Counted from the stretch's first letter, positions 15,447-24,379 are shown. The stretch is 32,835 nucleotides of DNA from Planctomycetota bacterium (GCA_022566535.1 JADFIR010000035.1:1-32835), one strand, 5' to 3'. A program made the numbers and translations. The notes: generated by a model from the letters alone, not told the origin.

Positions 15447-17939
15447 TTGGAAAATGCCTCGGCCGCAGGGCGACCCGTACGGCTGATCTGGGTGGTGTGG
15501 TTCATTTCCGCCGCTGTGCTGGGCTTTGAAATCTCGCTGATGCGGATGCTGCTGGTTGCCAGTTGGCATCACTTTGCGTTTCTGGTGATCAGTGTGGTCC
15601 TGCTGGGATTCGGTGCCAGCGGCACCGCGCTGTTTCTGCTGCGATCGTGGGTTGTGCCGCGCGGTGAGACGGTGTTATTTGTGCTGGCTTTGGCCACGGC
15701 GGGGGCCGTGCCGATCTGCTCGGCGATCGCCCAGCACGTTCCGATCGAGGCGCGGTTCCTCCCGGCATTGCTCTGGCAGCAGGTGGGGTACTGGATGCTG
15801 TACTGGGCCGTGTTGACCATACCGTTTTTCCTGGGCGCTGCAGCGATCGGTCTGTCGCTCATGCTTGCAGGGGAGCGCGTGGGAACCGTCTACGGCGCGA
15901 ACCTCATTGGGAGCGCGGCCGGGGCGCTGCTCGCCCCGGTGCTCATGTCAATCGTGCCCGCAGCCTGGCTGCCGCTGGCAATGGGTGGGCTCGCGTTGCT
16001 TGGTGCGGCCGGCGTACGACCCGCTTCGGCGACCAAACGGATGGTTGCCATCACAACGTGTGCGGCGCTGGTCGTCGGCTGCGTGTGGCTTGACCCTCCG
16101 CACGTACGGGTGGATCCGTATAAGGATCAGGCCTATATGCAGCGGCTGATGGACCAGGGATCAGTCCAGCGGATCGGGCGAGCAATCGGGCCACGCGCCG
16201 TCGTCGAGGCCTATCGGGGCGACGTGTTGCACGATCTGCCGTTCCTCGGCGTTGGCGCCCTTCCGCCGCCGATGAGCGTGATTCTTGCCGATGGACATAA
16301 GGTCGGATCGGTCCTGGACGTTGATCGCGCTGCGCGCGCGGAGGTTATGGACCAAACGCTCACGGCGATCCCGTATGCGCTTGTTGCCCGGGAGCCGCGG
16401 GTAGCTCTACTCGGCGAAACAGGTGGGACGAACATCTGGCTTGCAGCACGCCATCGCGCCTCGTCCATCCATGTGGTGCAGCCGGACGAGAACCTGGTGG
16501 ATCTGTTGCGCGGCCCTCTTCAAGAATATGGCGGGACGGTATGGGACTTGCCCGGCGTTCGTTCTCACGTCGCCGAGCCTCGTCACTTCATCGAACACAC
16601 GACCGCAAAGTTTGATCTGATTCAATTGGTGACCTTGCAAACCCTGGCCGCTGGGTCCGGTGGTATGGGTGGGCTGGCTCAAGATCATCTCATCACGGTG
16701 CAGGGAATCACAGCCTGTTTACGGCAGCTCAGAGCCGATGGACTGCTCGCGGTCACCCGCGGCATTCAGACACCCCCGCGCGACAACCTCAAGCTGTTGG
16801 CGACCTTCGTCGAGGCGCTTCGACGCATCGAGATTGAATCGCCGGCGAAGCACATCGTCATCGTGCGTGATTACTTGGCCGTCTGCACCATGGTCAAGGT
16901 CTCACCGTGGCAACCCCACGAGATCGACCAGGTCCGCGCTCTGTGCCGAGACCGCCAACTGACCCCCGTATGGTTCGATGGAGTGCAATCGCAGGAGCTC
17001 AACCAGCCCGATGCATTGCCCCAACCACCGGACGGGATCGGCGACTGGTATCACTTCGCAGCCCGCCAACTATTCTCATCCGATGCCGATCGATTTATCA
17101 CCGAGTGGGCGTTTGATATTCGCCCGCCCACCGACGATCGGCCGTTCTTCCTGGACTTCTCCAAGCTGGCGTCGATTGGAGCACAACGGGACGCGTACGG
17201 TGCGCTGTGGCTGACTCGCGCGGAACTGGCATTCTTGTTTGTGCTGGCGGCGACGCTGATCATCGGCATCGTCAGCGCTGTGGCAACGGTCATACCACTA
17301 CCACTCTTGCCCGCTGACACCGGGGGTCGGCGTGGCGGTCGGGCGGCGACCGTGATCTATTTCAGCTGCCTAGGGCTCGGATACCTGCTGCTGGAAATCG
17401 TCTGCCTGTCACACCTGACGTACCTGATCGGGGATCCGGTGCGGGCGGCCGCGGTGACGATCTGCGGCTTCCTGTTGTTCTCCGGCCTGGGCAGCATGAC
17501 CACGCAACGTATCCGGCATGATCGGGCGAGGGCCCTGCGGCGCATCATCATCGTCCTGGTGGCTCTGGGGATCGGCGAGATGATTGCGCTTCGGCAGTTA
17601 GCCCCGGCGGCCGGGTCGTTGCCGGTGCTCGGCCGATGCGCGGTGGGTCTGATCATGATCGCCCCGCTAGGGTACGTGATGGGTTTCCCAATGCCGATGG
17701 GGCTTGGGCGACTCAGTCGTGCGGCGCCCGGTCTCATCCCGTGGGCGTGGGGGACCAACGGCTTTGCCTCCGTGTTGGCCGCTCCGCTGGCCACGGTCTT
17801 GGCCATGTGCTGGGGGTATTCCATCGCCGCGGGCCTTGCGCTGCTGTTGTACCTCCTGGCGGCCCTCGCATTCTCGCACCTGCCGTCCTGCCCGCCGATT
17901 GCGCAGATGCGATCGGCTGATCCGCCGGCGTCTGGCTAA
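15447..17939 (+). CDS. Polytopic membrane protein with spermidine-synthase-like domain
   Basis: The TTG at 15447 gives 830 residues. It stands six bases after GAGGA, at the end of the pcm gene. The frame is open further upstream, but only as an overlap with pcm. Several transmembrane helices (about residues 12-195; starting LIWVVWFISAAVLGFEISLM) precede a soluble Rossmann-like domain (about 210-570). A second membrane block follows (about 590-815; includes LGLGYLLLEIVCLSHLTYLIG, split: FSCLGLGYLLLEIV). This architecture is that of fused membrane/spermidine-synthase-like proteins. The aminopropyltransferase motif normally reading GGGDG is degenerate (LLGETGGTN), and the catalytic aspartate segment is not seen. 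The domain is probably not a true spermidine synthase. Coupling to an anchored isoaspartyl methyltransferase suggests a shared membrane process. Function unknown. Confidence 0.8.
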   Translation: MENASAAGRPVRLIWVVWFISAAVLGFEISLMRMLLVASWHHFAFLVISVVLLGFGASGTALFLLRSWVVPRGETVLFVLALATAGAVPICSAIAQHVPIEARFLPALLWQQVGYWMLYWAVLTIPFFLGAAAIGLSLMLAGERVGTVYGANLIGSAAGALLAPVLMSIVPAAWLPLAMGGLALLGAAGVRPASATKRMVAITTCAALVVGCVWLDPPHVRVDPYKDQAYMQRLMDQGSVQRIGRAIGPRAVVEAYRGDVLHDLPFLGVGALPPPMSVILADGHKVGSVLDVDRAARAEVMDQTLTAIPYALVAREPRVALLGETGGTNIWLAARHRASSIHVVQPDENLVDLLRGPLQEYGGTVWDLPGVRSHVAEPRHFIEHTTAKFDLIQLVTLQTLAAGSGGMGGLAQDHLITVQGITACLRQLRADGLLAVTRGIQTPPRDNLKLLATFVEALRRIEIESPAKHIVIVRDYLAVCTMVKVSPWQPHEIDQVRALCRDRQLTPVWFDGVQSQELNQPDALPQPPDGIGDWYHFAARQLFSSDADRFITEWAFDIRPPTDDRPFFLDFSKLASIGAQRDAYGALWLTRAELAFLFVLAATLIIGIVSAVATVIPLPLLPADTGGRRGGRAATVIYFSCLGLGYLLLEIVCLSHLTYLIGDPVRAAAVTICGFLLFSGLGSMTTQRIRHDRARALRRIIIVLVALGIGEMIALRQLAPAAGSLPVLGRCAVGLIMIAPLGYVMGFPMPMGLGRLSRAAPGLIPWAWGTNGFASVLAAPLATVLAMCWGYSIAAGLALLLYLLAALAFSHLPSCPPIAQMRSADPPASG

Positions 17940-18090
17940 GATGGGTGGGCTTGTACGGCGACGGGCGCTTGATCAGCAACACCCTGTAACATAGGGTGAG
18001 TCGCCACACGCTGATGAGCTTGGGCCGCCGGGGCGGATGGCGCAGACCAATCCATCTCCCACGACGCTCCCCATTGTGAGGGCCCAGTCA

Positions 18091-19728
18091 ATGACCTACC
18101 GAACCAAGTTGCTGCAGACCGGTCTGGTCGTCGGGTTGTACGCGGCCGTTGCTTCGCAGGCGAGCGCGGGCGCCGGTTACCTCGGAAAGGAGTTTCCCAC
18201 CTTCACTGCCCGCGACGCCATCACCGGCAGGGAATTCTCACTGAACGACCTTCGGGGCAAGTTGGTTCTCATCGACTTCTGGGCCACTTGGTGCGGACCC
18301 TGCGTGGCGGAATTGCCGGCTGTGTTGAGGGCCCATAGGAAATACAAGGACCAGGGATTCGAGATCGTCGGCATCTCACTCGACAGCGACAACAACCGGT
18401 TCAGGTCCTTCGTCCGCAACAAGGGCATGAACTGGTACCACGTCATGGAAGGCGGCATATGGAAGACGCGGCTGGCCCGCAAATACGGCGTCAACTCCAT
18501 CCCGCGGATGTACCTGCTTGACGCGGAGGGTATCTGCATCTCTGAGAACGTTCGCGGCCGGAAGCTTGACGGCGCGATCCAGCGCGGGCTGGCAAAGATG
18601 CCTGTTGCGCAGAATGGCGAGCACGCCAAGCGCGGGACCGATCATCCGGGCAACCGGGTCGGGCCCGCCGCAGCGAGACGGCTCAGGACACAACTGGGTG
18701 ACGCTCGCGCGATGGTCAACCAGACTGCGGACTCCCTGCTGGAGTCGGCCGATCAGCTTGATGCGCTCGCTGAAGTAATCGACGATCTAGACGCTCAGCT
18801 GCTTGTGCCGGAGGATTCCGCCCGATTGAAGCAACGGTTCGTGTATCTCCACAACGAGCTGCACAAGATCCGTCACACGATGTTCATGTCAGGCCTGATC
18901 GACGAAGAGCGCACGGTGAAGCTGCCGACGAGCCCGCTTGAAGCGCCGCCCATGGCGGATTCGCGGGCGTTCCTGCAGGCGAAGCAGCAGTTGAAAGCTG
19001 CGCGGGGGGCAATCGACCTGATGAAACGCGTCGACGCCCAGGTGCGCGATGAGCTGGCCTCGATTGGCGAGCAGATCCGCAGCCTCCGCGGCGACATCGC
19101 GCGGGGCTCCTCATCGGGCAAGGCTCTTGAGGCGCGGGTCGGGCAGGTCTGCGATCAGGCCGACTCATTTGCCCAGCGGTGGCAGAACTCCTGGCAGAAC
19201 CGGCTCAGAGAGGCTGATGGGATCATCACCGCGATTGCTCAGCCGATCAAGACGCTGTCGTACCGGCTGGAGGGGCTTCTGCGGCGCATCGCCGCTGTCT
19301 GCGACCAGCTTTCGCAATCGCCCAGCGATGCAACGGCTTTGAAGGAACTGCGCGATGCGTTCGGCGCTATCTGCAATGAGGTTCGGGAGACGTACAACCG
19401 GCTGCAAGGCTTGGGCATCAACGTCGGGGATGCGCCGCCGCTGCCGACCAATCCGTTTGATGGTCGCCGTTTGACGGATCGCCGTATTCTTGCCCAGCTG
19501 GATGAACAGATACAGGTGGCTGATAACGCTGTGGAGCCGGCGCTCGAGACGGTGGCCCAGTACAAGCGGCGGTTGGAAGCGTTGAGCAAGGAGGCGGTGG
19601 CCATGCAGGCCGAGCTTGCCGAGCGCCTTGGCAACGGGAGCGACGCCGACGATCTTCGCCCGCGATTCAGCGAGCTGTGCCGCAAGATCCTGGCTCTCCA
19701 AGACCAACTGGCAAGGTCCTCGAGCTGA
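18091..19728 (+). CDS. Exported thioredoxin-fold (TlpA/ResA-like) protein with long helical C-terminus
   Basis: The ATG at 18091 opens a signal peptide (MTYRTKLLQTGLVVGLYAAV, then ASQASA as a cleavage site), giving 545 residues. The frame extends to 18037 without signal-like sequence. Residues about 30-170 are a TlpA/AhpC-TSA thioredoxin domain with FPTFTARDAITGREFSLNDL, LVLIDFWATWCGPCVAELP (C68 and C71), GFEIVGISLDSD, and the cis-proline region YGVNSIPRMYLLD. It should act as a thiol-disulfide reductase outside the cytoplasm. The remaining 370 residues are almost entirely helical and rich in glutamine, aspartate and arginine, with heptad-like spacing, and resemble a coiled-coil rod. I know no family with that tail. 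The gene stands alone and ends directly in a strong terminator. Confidence 0.82.
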   Translation: MTYRTKLLQTGLVVGLYAAVASQASAGAGYLGKEFPTFTARDAITGREFSLNDLRGKLVLIDFWATWCGPCVAELPAVLRAHRKYKDQGFEIVGISLDSDNNRFRSFVRNKGMNWYHVMEGGIWKTRLARKYGVNSIPRMYLLDAEGICISENVRGRKLDGAIQRGLAKMPVAQNGEHAKRGTDHPGNRVGPAAARRLRTQLGDARAMVNQTADSLLESADQLDALAEVIDDLDAQLLVPEDSARLKQRFVYLHNELHKIRHTMFMSGLIDEERTVKLPTSPLEAPPMADSRAFLQAKQQLKAARGAIDLMKRVDAQVRDELASIGEQIRSLRGDIARGSSSGKALEARVGQVCDQADSFAQRWQNSWQNRLREADGIITAIAQPIKTLSYRLEGLLRRIAAVCDQLSQSPSDATALKELRDAFGAICNEVRETYNRLQGLGINVGDAPPLPTNPFDGRRLTDRRILAQLDEQIQVADNAVEPALETVAQYKRRLEALSKEAVAMQAELAERLGNGSDADDLRPRFSELCRKILALQDQLARSSS

Positions 19729-19760
19729 AGCCCCCGCGATCCACCGGGGGCTTTGTTTTG
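19729..19760 (+). terminator. Intrinsic terminator after the thioredoxin-fold gene
   Basis: A perfect eight-base-pair stem AGCCCCCG (19729-19736) with CGGGGGCT (19745-19752) and an eight-base loop is followed by TTGTTTTG. It begins right after the TGA stop. The gene on the other side is convergent, so the hairpin may also serve the minus strand. Confidence 0.85.
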
Positions 19761-19784
19761 CGCCGTGGAAACGGCATTTGGGCC

Positions 19785-20495
19785 CTATGGCTTGTTGATT
19801 GGGTACGAGTAGATGTTGTCCCTCGCGCCTTCAGGGTCGTGGTAAATCGGAATGGACGGATCCAAGTTACCGAAGTTTCCGTCCGGACCGGCGGAGACGA
19901 AACAGATTTGACGATTCCGGGCACCCCCATACTTGTCCTCGTTGTAGGTTTGGATCGTGCCGTCAGGATCAGGGTCGCCGAGATCACTACCTGCATTGAA
20001 CGGCCGGCCAGGATGGGTCGCGTAGACGGGCGTTCCCCAGGCGTCGAGAATCGTCAGGCTCCCCACAAAGCGCGCGTGTTGCTGCTCTTCAAATGGCTCG
20101 TCGATCCATGGTGGATAGGGCGGACCGGGTTCGTAGGTATCCACAAAGTCCGGATCAATCTGTGCAATAATCTGTTTGCCTTGGCGGGGTCGCGCAATGA
20201 CATCGAGTACCTCAGTGATGATGAATACTTCAGGCGTGTCGCCGTGAACGTCGGCACCGTCCCTGAGGTCCGGAGGGTCCAAAGGGTCCCACCAACTGAG
20301 CTTGCGGTCGGCCGTCAGCTCCCACTCCTTCACGGCCGTGTCCAAGATTTGAAGCACGGTCTCGGTCTGTTGAATCTCCGACCTTTCGATGACGGCGACA
20401 CTCACCGAGAGCGTTAATCCCACCAGGAAAAGGATAATACCGATCACGACGACCACCTCGACCAGGGTGAAACCGCCTCGTGTTCGTGTAGTCAT
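19785..20495 (-). CDS. Type II secretion / type IV pilin-like pseudopilin
   Basis: The 236-residue protein begins with a class III prepilin signal: a short basic leader MTTRTRG, cleavage before FTLVEVVVVIGIILFLVG, and a glutamate at position 5 of the mature protein. The hydrophobic helix spans about residues 8-32. The rest has the GspG-like layout, with DAWGTPVYA near residue 150 and CFVSAGPDGNFG near 205. In GspG-type proteins this region forms the C-terminal beta sheet and calcium site. It should be processed by a prepilin peptidase and assembled into a pseudopilus or surface fibre. Its ATG shares one base with the TAA of the anti-sigma gene (TAATG), so all three genes of this operon are translationally linked. 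No secretion ATPase or platform genes are nearby. Confidence 0.85.
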   Translation of the reverse strand: MTTRTRGGFTLVEVVVVIGIILFLVGLTLSVSVAVIERSEIQQTETVLQILDTAVKEWELTADRKLSWWDPLDPPDLRDGADVHGDTPEVFIITEVLDVIARPRQGKQIIAQIDPDFVDTYEPGPPYPPWIDEPFEEQQHARFVGSLTILDAWGTPVYATHPGRPFNAGSDLGDPDPDGTIQTYNEDKYGGARNRQICFVSAGPDGNFGNLDPSIPIYHDPEGARDNIYSYPINKP

Positions 20496-21301
20496 TACCC
20501 GACCTCCTCGATCTTGTCGGTGCTGATGAAGTCGCCGTCCGCATCAGGGTCGTAGAACCAATCGAGCAGGGCGGCTTCATCGAGTGGTGATAGCTCATAG
20601 AGAACCAGCTTGCCGATCTGGCGGCGAAACAGGTGCAGGCCTGCGGGCGCGAGCTGCTGGCTATCGCGCTCGATCCGATCCACGAACACGATCAGTCGTT
20701 CGCCGCCGGCCTGGGCCAGCAGGTAGCTGGTTCGCGGCGTGATGCTGTGACAGTAGGCCAATCCAAGGGCCTTGGTGCCCTGGGGGAGCTCGCGCAGCAG
20801 CAGCCGCTGGCGGTGAACGGCCAAAAAGCTGTCCGCGAACTCCTTATCATTTTTGCAGATCCAGGCCGGTTGGAATCCGTCTGCGATCTTGTCGCGATAG
20901 ACGGCTTCGAAGCTGCGCCACGGCTGCTGCAGGTAGGGGCTTGTTGAACGCGCGCCTGGGCGGACGAAGTCCCAGATCTGCCAGGCGCCGAAGGTCCCAC
21001 CGGCCAGAGCGGCCGCCACCGCCAACCGCCGCGCCGCAACCCGCCAGCCTCGGCCTGGTGATATGCGCCGCCGTCCGGCTTCGTCGGCTCGCTCAGCGAT
21101 AAGGTTCAGTTGCTCCTCTGAGGGAGGAGACACAAGGCGCTTCAGGGCTGCGTCAATTGCCTGCTGGTGGTCCACAGCGCTGCGCAGATCTTGCCGGCGG
21201 TCTAGCTCCAGCTCGAACGCCTTGCGATCAGCGTCGCTCAACAGCTCGTCGAGGTATGCGTCGATGAGATCTTCGGGCGGTTGTGGGCGTTCACTCATCA
21301 T
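20495..21301 (-). CDS. Membrane-bound anti-sigma factor-like protein
   Basis: The 268-residue protein starts with an anti-sigma-like helical domain (EDLIDAYLDELLSDADRKAF, typical of planctomycete anti-sigma factors) and lacks the zinc-binding HxxxCxxC motif. A single transmembrane helix lies near residues 88-110 (VAARRLAVAAALAGGTFGAW). The outer portion (about 120-268) contains PQGTKALGLAYCHSIT and ERLIVFVDRIERD, then AGLHLFRRQIGKLVLYELSP. I recognise this as a recurrent planctomycete extracytoplasmic domain without a known ligand. The start overlaps the sigma-factor stop by about eleven bases, and the stop overlaps the pseudopilin start. It presumably holds the sigma factor inactive until a signal outside the membrane releases it. 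Confidence 0.78.
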   Translation of the reverse strand: MMSERPQPPEDLIDAYLDELLSDADRKAFELELDRRQDLRSAVDHQQAIDAALKRLVSPPSEEQLNLIAERADEAGRRRISPGRGWRVAARRLAVAAALAGGTFGAWQIWDFVRPGARSTSPYLQQPWRSFEAVYRDKIADGFQPAWICKNDKEFADSFLAVHRQRLLLRELPQGTKALGLAYCHSITPRTSYLLAQAGGERLIVFVDRIERDSQQLAPAGLHLFRRQIGKLVLYELSPLDEAALLDWFYDPDADGDFISTDKIEEVG

Positions 21302-21908
21302 CTACTCCAGACTGTGTCGAAGCGACCGGTCCCGCACTCGAAAGGATATCCCGCAGGGCCCGGCGGGATCGATGGACGTGGCTCATCGCCGTTCCTTCCG
21401 GGACCCCCAGCGCCAGCGCGATCTCCCGATACGGCTTGTCCAAGACGACCCGGAGCAACAAACACGCCCGCGCGGTATCAGTGAGGGTATTCAGGGCGGT
21501 CAACACACGATCATCGAAACTCCTCTGGTCAGGGTTCAATTCACCCCGGTGGTTCAGCGCTTCGGGTTTCTCGTAATGGTTGTTCCTCGCCGGATTCTCA
21601 ATTGCGTGGCGATGGATTGATCCGACGGTCATATGGCGGGCGCGTTGTCGGGCGGCATTCAGCGCCACGTAGCGAACGATCTGCCCCATCCATGCGGTGA
21701 AGCTGGTGCCGGCGTTGAAGTCGTCGATCCTGTCAAGCGCGATCACGGCTGACTCCTGGAGGACGTCATCGGCCAATTCACGGCCGCCGAGCACGGCCGC
21801 GGCGATGCACCACAATATTCGCCGCGACTCTTCAAACTGCACGGCGAACTCCGCTCGTTCGAGGCGCGCCCTATGGGGCACGCCGCGTTGTTCGGCCGCG
21901 TTTCTCAT
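21291..21908 (-). CDS. ECF-type sigma-70 family RNA polymerase sigma factor
   Basis: The ATG at 21908 gives 205 residues (a second in-frame ATG at 21920 is possible). The frame stays open to 22322, but the upstream part overlaps the start of the divergent gene and is not sigma-like. Region 2 covers about residues 26-92: RRILWCIAAAVLGGRELADDVLQE is the core-binding helix pair and FTAWMGQIVRYVALNAARQR the -10 recognition helices. Region 4 covers about 136-188 (LNTLTDTARACLLLRVVLD, then YREIALALGVPEGTAMSHVHRSRRAL), a helix-turn-helix for the -35. There is no region 1 or 3, as expected for ECF sigma factors. It is the first gene of an operon with its likely anti-sigma factor and a pseudopilin, and diverges from the multidomain secreted protein at 22158. 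Confidence 0.88.
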   Translation of the reverse strand: MRNAAEQRGVPHRARLERAEFAVQFEESRRILWCIAAAVLGGRELADDVLQESAVIALDRIDDFNAGTSFTAWMGQIVRYVALNAARQRARHMTVGSIHRHAIENPARNNHYEKPEALNHRGELNPDQRSFDDRVLTALNTLTDTARACLLLRVVLDKPYREIALALGVPEGTAMSHVHRSRRALRDILSSAGPVASTQSGVDDE

Positions 21909-22157
21909 GCCCGCTCCCATGTCCTTGTTTCTATGTCGCAGCCGGCCCCAGGTCTTGCACTTCTGTGCTTTTCCGTGCAGTTCTCGGAGTCCTGCAATGT
22001 TGCGGTACCGCCGCGACATCTGCCTATGCAGCCTGATCCATGGCCGATCAGCGCCCATTTCGCCCGGTGGGATGCTGCTTTGATTGCGGAAAGAAGAGAG
22101 GGCGAAGTCCGCCCACAGGACCCTTTGTCCCACGAGTTTGCAAAAAGGATAACAGTC

Positions 22158-24320
22158 ATGTTCGATGTGAGACTTTGTAGCGTTGTTCTTGCCGGCGCCG
22201 TGTTCCCCATGATCGGCGGGACCACACACGATGTTATCGTCCGCGACTTCGAGTTCGATCCCGTCGACCTCACCGTGACCCAGGGCGATACGATCCGATG
22301 GACCTGGGAAAGCGGCGATCACACCGTGACCTCCGGCGATCTATGTGTTCCCGACGGGCTCCATTTCGACGCGCCCATGGACGCGGCCAATCCGGAGTTT
22401 ACCTGGGAGGTGTCCAACAATGTGCTAGGACGCCTACCCTACTTCTGCATCCCCCATTGCTTCAAGGCCAACATGGTGGCGTCGATCACCATTCAGCCGC
22501 CCGGCGGGGTGTTGGATTTTGTCTTGACGATCGACGGCATGCAGCACACCCCGGTGGTGGACACGCCCGCAACCGGCTCGGGCACAGCCACGTTGGACAC
22601 CGGCTCCAACCTCCTGACCTGGGACATCACCTACGAGAACCTTTCGGGGCCGGCCATCGTGGCTCACTTCCACGGCCCGGCGCCGCTGTGTGAACCGGCG
22701 GGCGTGCAGATCACCATCCTCGAGGGCGGCGGGCCTCCTTCCGGCACGATCGCCGGTTCAACGACGATCAGCCAGGCCCAGGCCGCTGACCTCTTGGCCG
22801 GGCTGTGGTACGTCAATATCCACACCGCCATGCATCCCGGCGGCGAGATTCGCGGACAGGCCGCTCCGCCGCCGCTGGCCGATCCGATCCCGGCGGTGAT
22901 TGGCTCGGGCGGCGTGCATGTCAAGCTCGAGATGGTAGCCAGCGGTCTCACCGCCCCCAACTGGGGAACCGATGCCCCGGGCCAACCCGATCGATTGTTC
23001 GTCACTGATCAGGACGGCATCCTGTGGGCGATCGATCTGACCAGCGGAGAGAAGAGCGTGTTCCTCGATGTGACAGCCCAGCTCGTCGAGCTCGGCATCT
23101 TTGGGAAGGGCTCGTTTGATGAACGAGGGCTCCTGGGCGTCGCCTTCCACCCTGATTATCAAGTCAACGGGCTGCTATACACCTATACCTCTCAGCCGGT
23201 TCGCGGGGTGGCTGACTTCTCCACCATGCCCGAAGCAACGATCGCCGATCATCAATGCGTGATCACCGAGTGGCAGGTTCCCAACCCCGCAGATCCGAGT
23301 TCCGTGGTCGATCCCGAAAGTGCGCGGGAGCTGCTTCGCATTGACCAGCCGCAGTTCAACCATGATGGCGGCGCTGTCGATTTTGGACCCGATGGGATGC
23401 TCTACTTCTCACTCGGTGACGGCGGCGGGGCCGATGACGCCGACGGGCAACCGTTCATCGGCGGCGCGCCCATCATCGGCCACGGCTGCCGCGGCAATGG
23501 GGCCAACCCCGCCAACATCCTTGGAGCGATCGTTCGTATCGACCCGCTCGGCAATAATTCGGCGAACGGCCAGTACGGAATCCCGCCCGACAACCCCTTC
23601 GTTGCAGAGGACGGCGTCGATGAAATCTATGCCTACGGATTTCGCAATCCATTCCGCTTTTCGTTCGACTCGCTGGCCGGCGACTTGTATGCGGCTGATG
23701 TAGGACAGAACCACATTGAAGAGATTAATGTGGTCGTCTCCGGCGGCAACTACGGCTGGAACCACAAGGAAGGCTCCTTCTTCTTCATCCCCAACGGAGC
23801 TCAGCCCGGCTACGTCACCGACATGACCCAGCCCGTCCCGGACGGAGTGCTGGACCCGATTGCCCAGTACGACCATGACGAGGGCATTGCGATCATCGGC
23901 GGTTTCGTCTATCGCGGAATCAGGATCCCCGCTTTGCTGGGTCGGTATGTCTTCGGCGAGTTTGCGCAGACATTCGACAACGATGGGCGGTTGTTTTATC
24001 TCGATGAGAAAAACCAGATTCTGGCGTTTCAGCTACTGGATCAGAAGGTACTAGGCCTCTCGTTGCTGGGCATGGGTCGCGATGCTCAGGGCGAGGTCTA
24101 CATCATGGCCAACGGGACCGGCGTGCCGTTCGGGGACACCGGCGTGGTGCTGAGAATCGCGCCGAAGCTCGGCGACCTCGACGCCGACGGCGTGGTGGGG
24201 ATCTTCGACCTGCTGGCGCTCTTGGCCGCTTGGGGGCAGAGTAACGTCGCGGCTGACCTCGATATGGACGGCACAGTCGGCATCCTTGATCTTCTGACGC
24301 TCCTGGCCAATTGGGGATGA
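22158..24320 (+). CDS. Secreted cupredoxin / CHRD / sorbosone-dehydrogenase-like / dockerin-like protein
   Basis: The ATG at 22158 follows AAAAAGGAT at good spacing and opens a short signal peptide; 720 residues. Domain 1 (about 24-113) is a cupredoxin: H55 (GDHTVTSG), C97 and H100 (YFCIPHC) and M106 fit a type 1 copper site. Domain 2 (about 118-236) is CHRD-like (IVAHFHGPAP, then WYVNIHTAMHPGGEIRGQ). Domain 3 (about 250-660) is a PQQ-type glucose/sorbosone dehydrogenase beta-propeller: GLLGVAFHPDY, NHDGGAVDFGPDGMLYFSLG, LGAIVRIDPLG, YAYGFRNPFRFSFD, and DVGQNHIEEINVVVSGGNYG. The tail (671-720) is a pair of calcium-loop dockerin-like repeats (DLDADGVVGIFDLL and DLDMDGTVGILDLL). A secreted redox protein acting on sugars is a reasonable inference, with the dockerin-like tail as anchor. 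The frame is open from 21873, but only as an antisense shadow of the sigma gene. Confidence 0.88.
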   Translation: MFDVRLCSVVLAGAVFPMIGGTTHDVIVRDFEFDPVDLTVTQGDTIRWTWESGDHTVTSGDLCVPDGLHFDAPMDAANPEFTWEVSNNVLGRLPYFCIPHCFKANMVASITIQPPGGVLDFVLTIDGMQHTPVVDTPATGSGTATLDTGSNLLTWDITYENLSGPAIVAHFHGPAPLCEPAGVQITILEGGGPPSGTIAGSTTISQAQAADLLAGLWYVNIHTAMHPGGEIRGQAAPPPLADPIPAVIGSGGVHVKLEMVASGLTAPNWGTDAPGQPDRLFVTDQDGILWAIDLTSGEKSVFLDVTAQLVELGIFGKGSFDERGLLGVAFHPDYQVNGLLYTYTSQPVRGVADFSTMPEATIADHQCVITEWQVPNPADPSSVVDPESARELLRIDQPQFNHDGGAVDFGPDGMLYFSLGDGGGADDADGQPFIGGAPIIGHGCRGNGANPANILGAIVRIDPLGNNSANGQYGIPPDNPFVAEDGVDEIYAYGFRNPFRFSFDSLAGDLYAADVGQNHIEEINVVVSGGNYGWNHKEGSFFFIPNGAQPGYVTDMTQPVPDGVLDPIAQYDHDEGIAIIGGFVYRGIRIPALLGRYVFGEFAQTFDNDGRLFYLDEKNQILAFQLLDQKVLGLSLLGMGRDAQGEVYIMANGTGVPFGDTGVVLRIAPKLGDLDADGVVGIFDLLALLAAWGQSNVAADLDMDGTVGILDLLTLLANWG

Positions 24321-24379
24321 CGACGCCAACATGAAGAGAGTCCCGGGCAGGGGTACGCATTCGCCTGCTCCGGTGAGGG

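Noticed and set aside
17977..18000. Small hairpin CACCCT-gtaacat-AGGGTG as a terminator of the membrane protein
   Set aside because: The stem is six base pairs with no T tract after it; too weak to call.
21909..22322. N-terminal extension of the sigma factor to 343 residues
   Set aside because: The extra part overlaps the signal peptide and cupredoxin start of the divergent gene and lacks sigma-like sequence.
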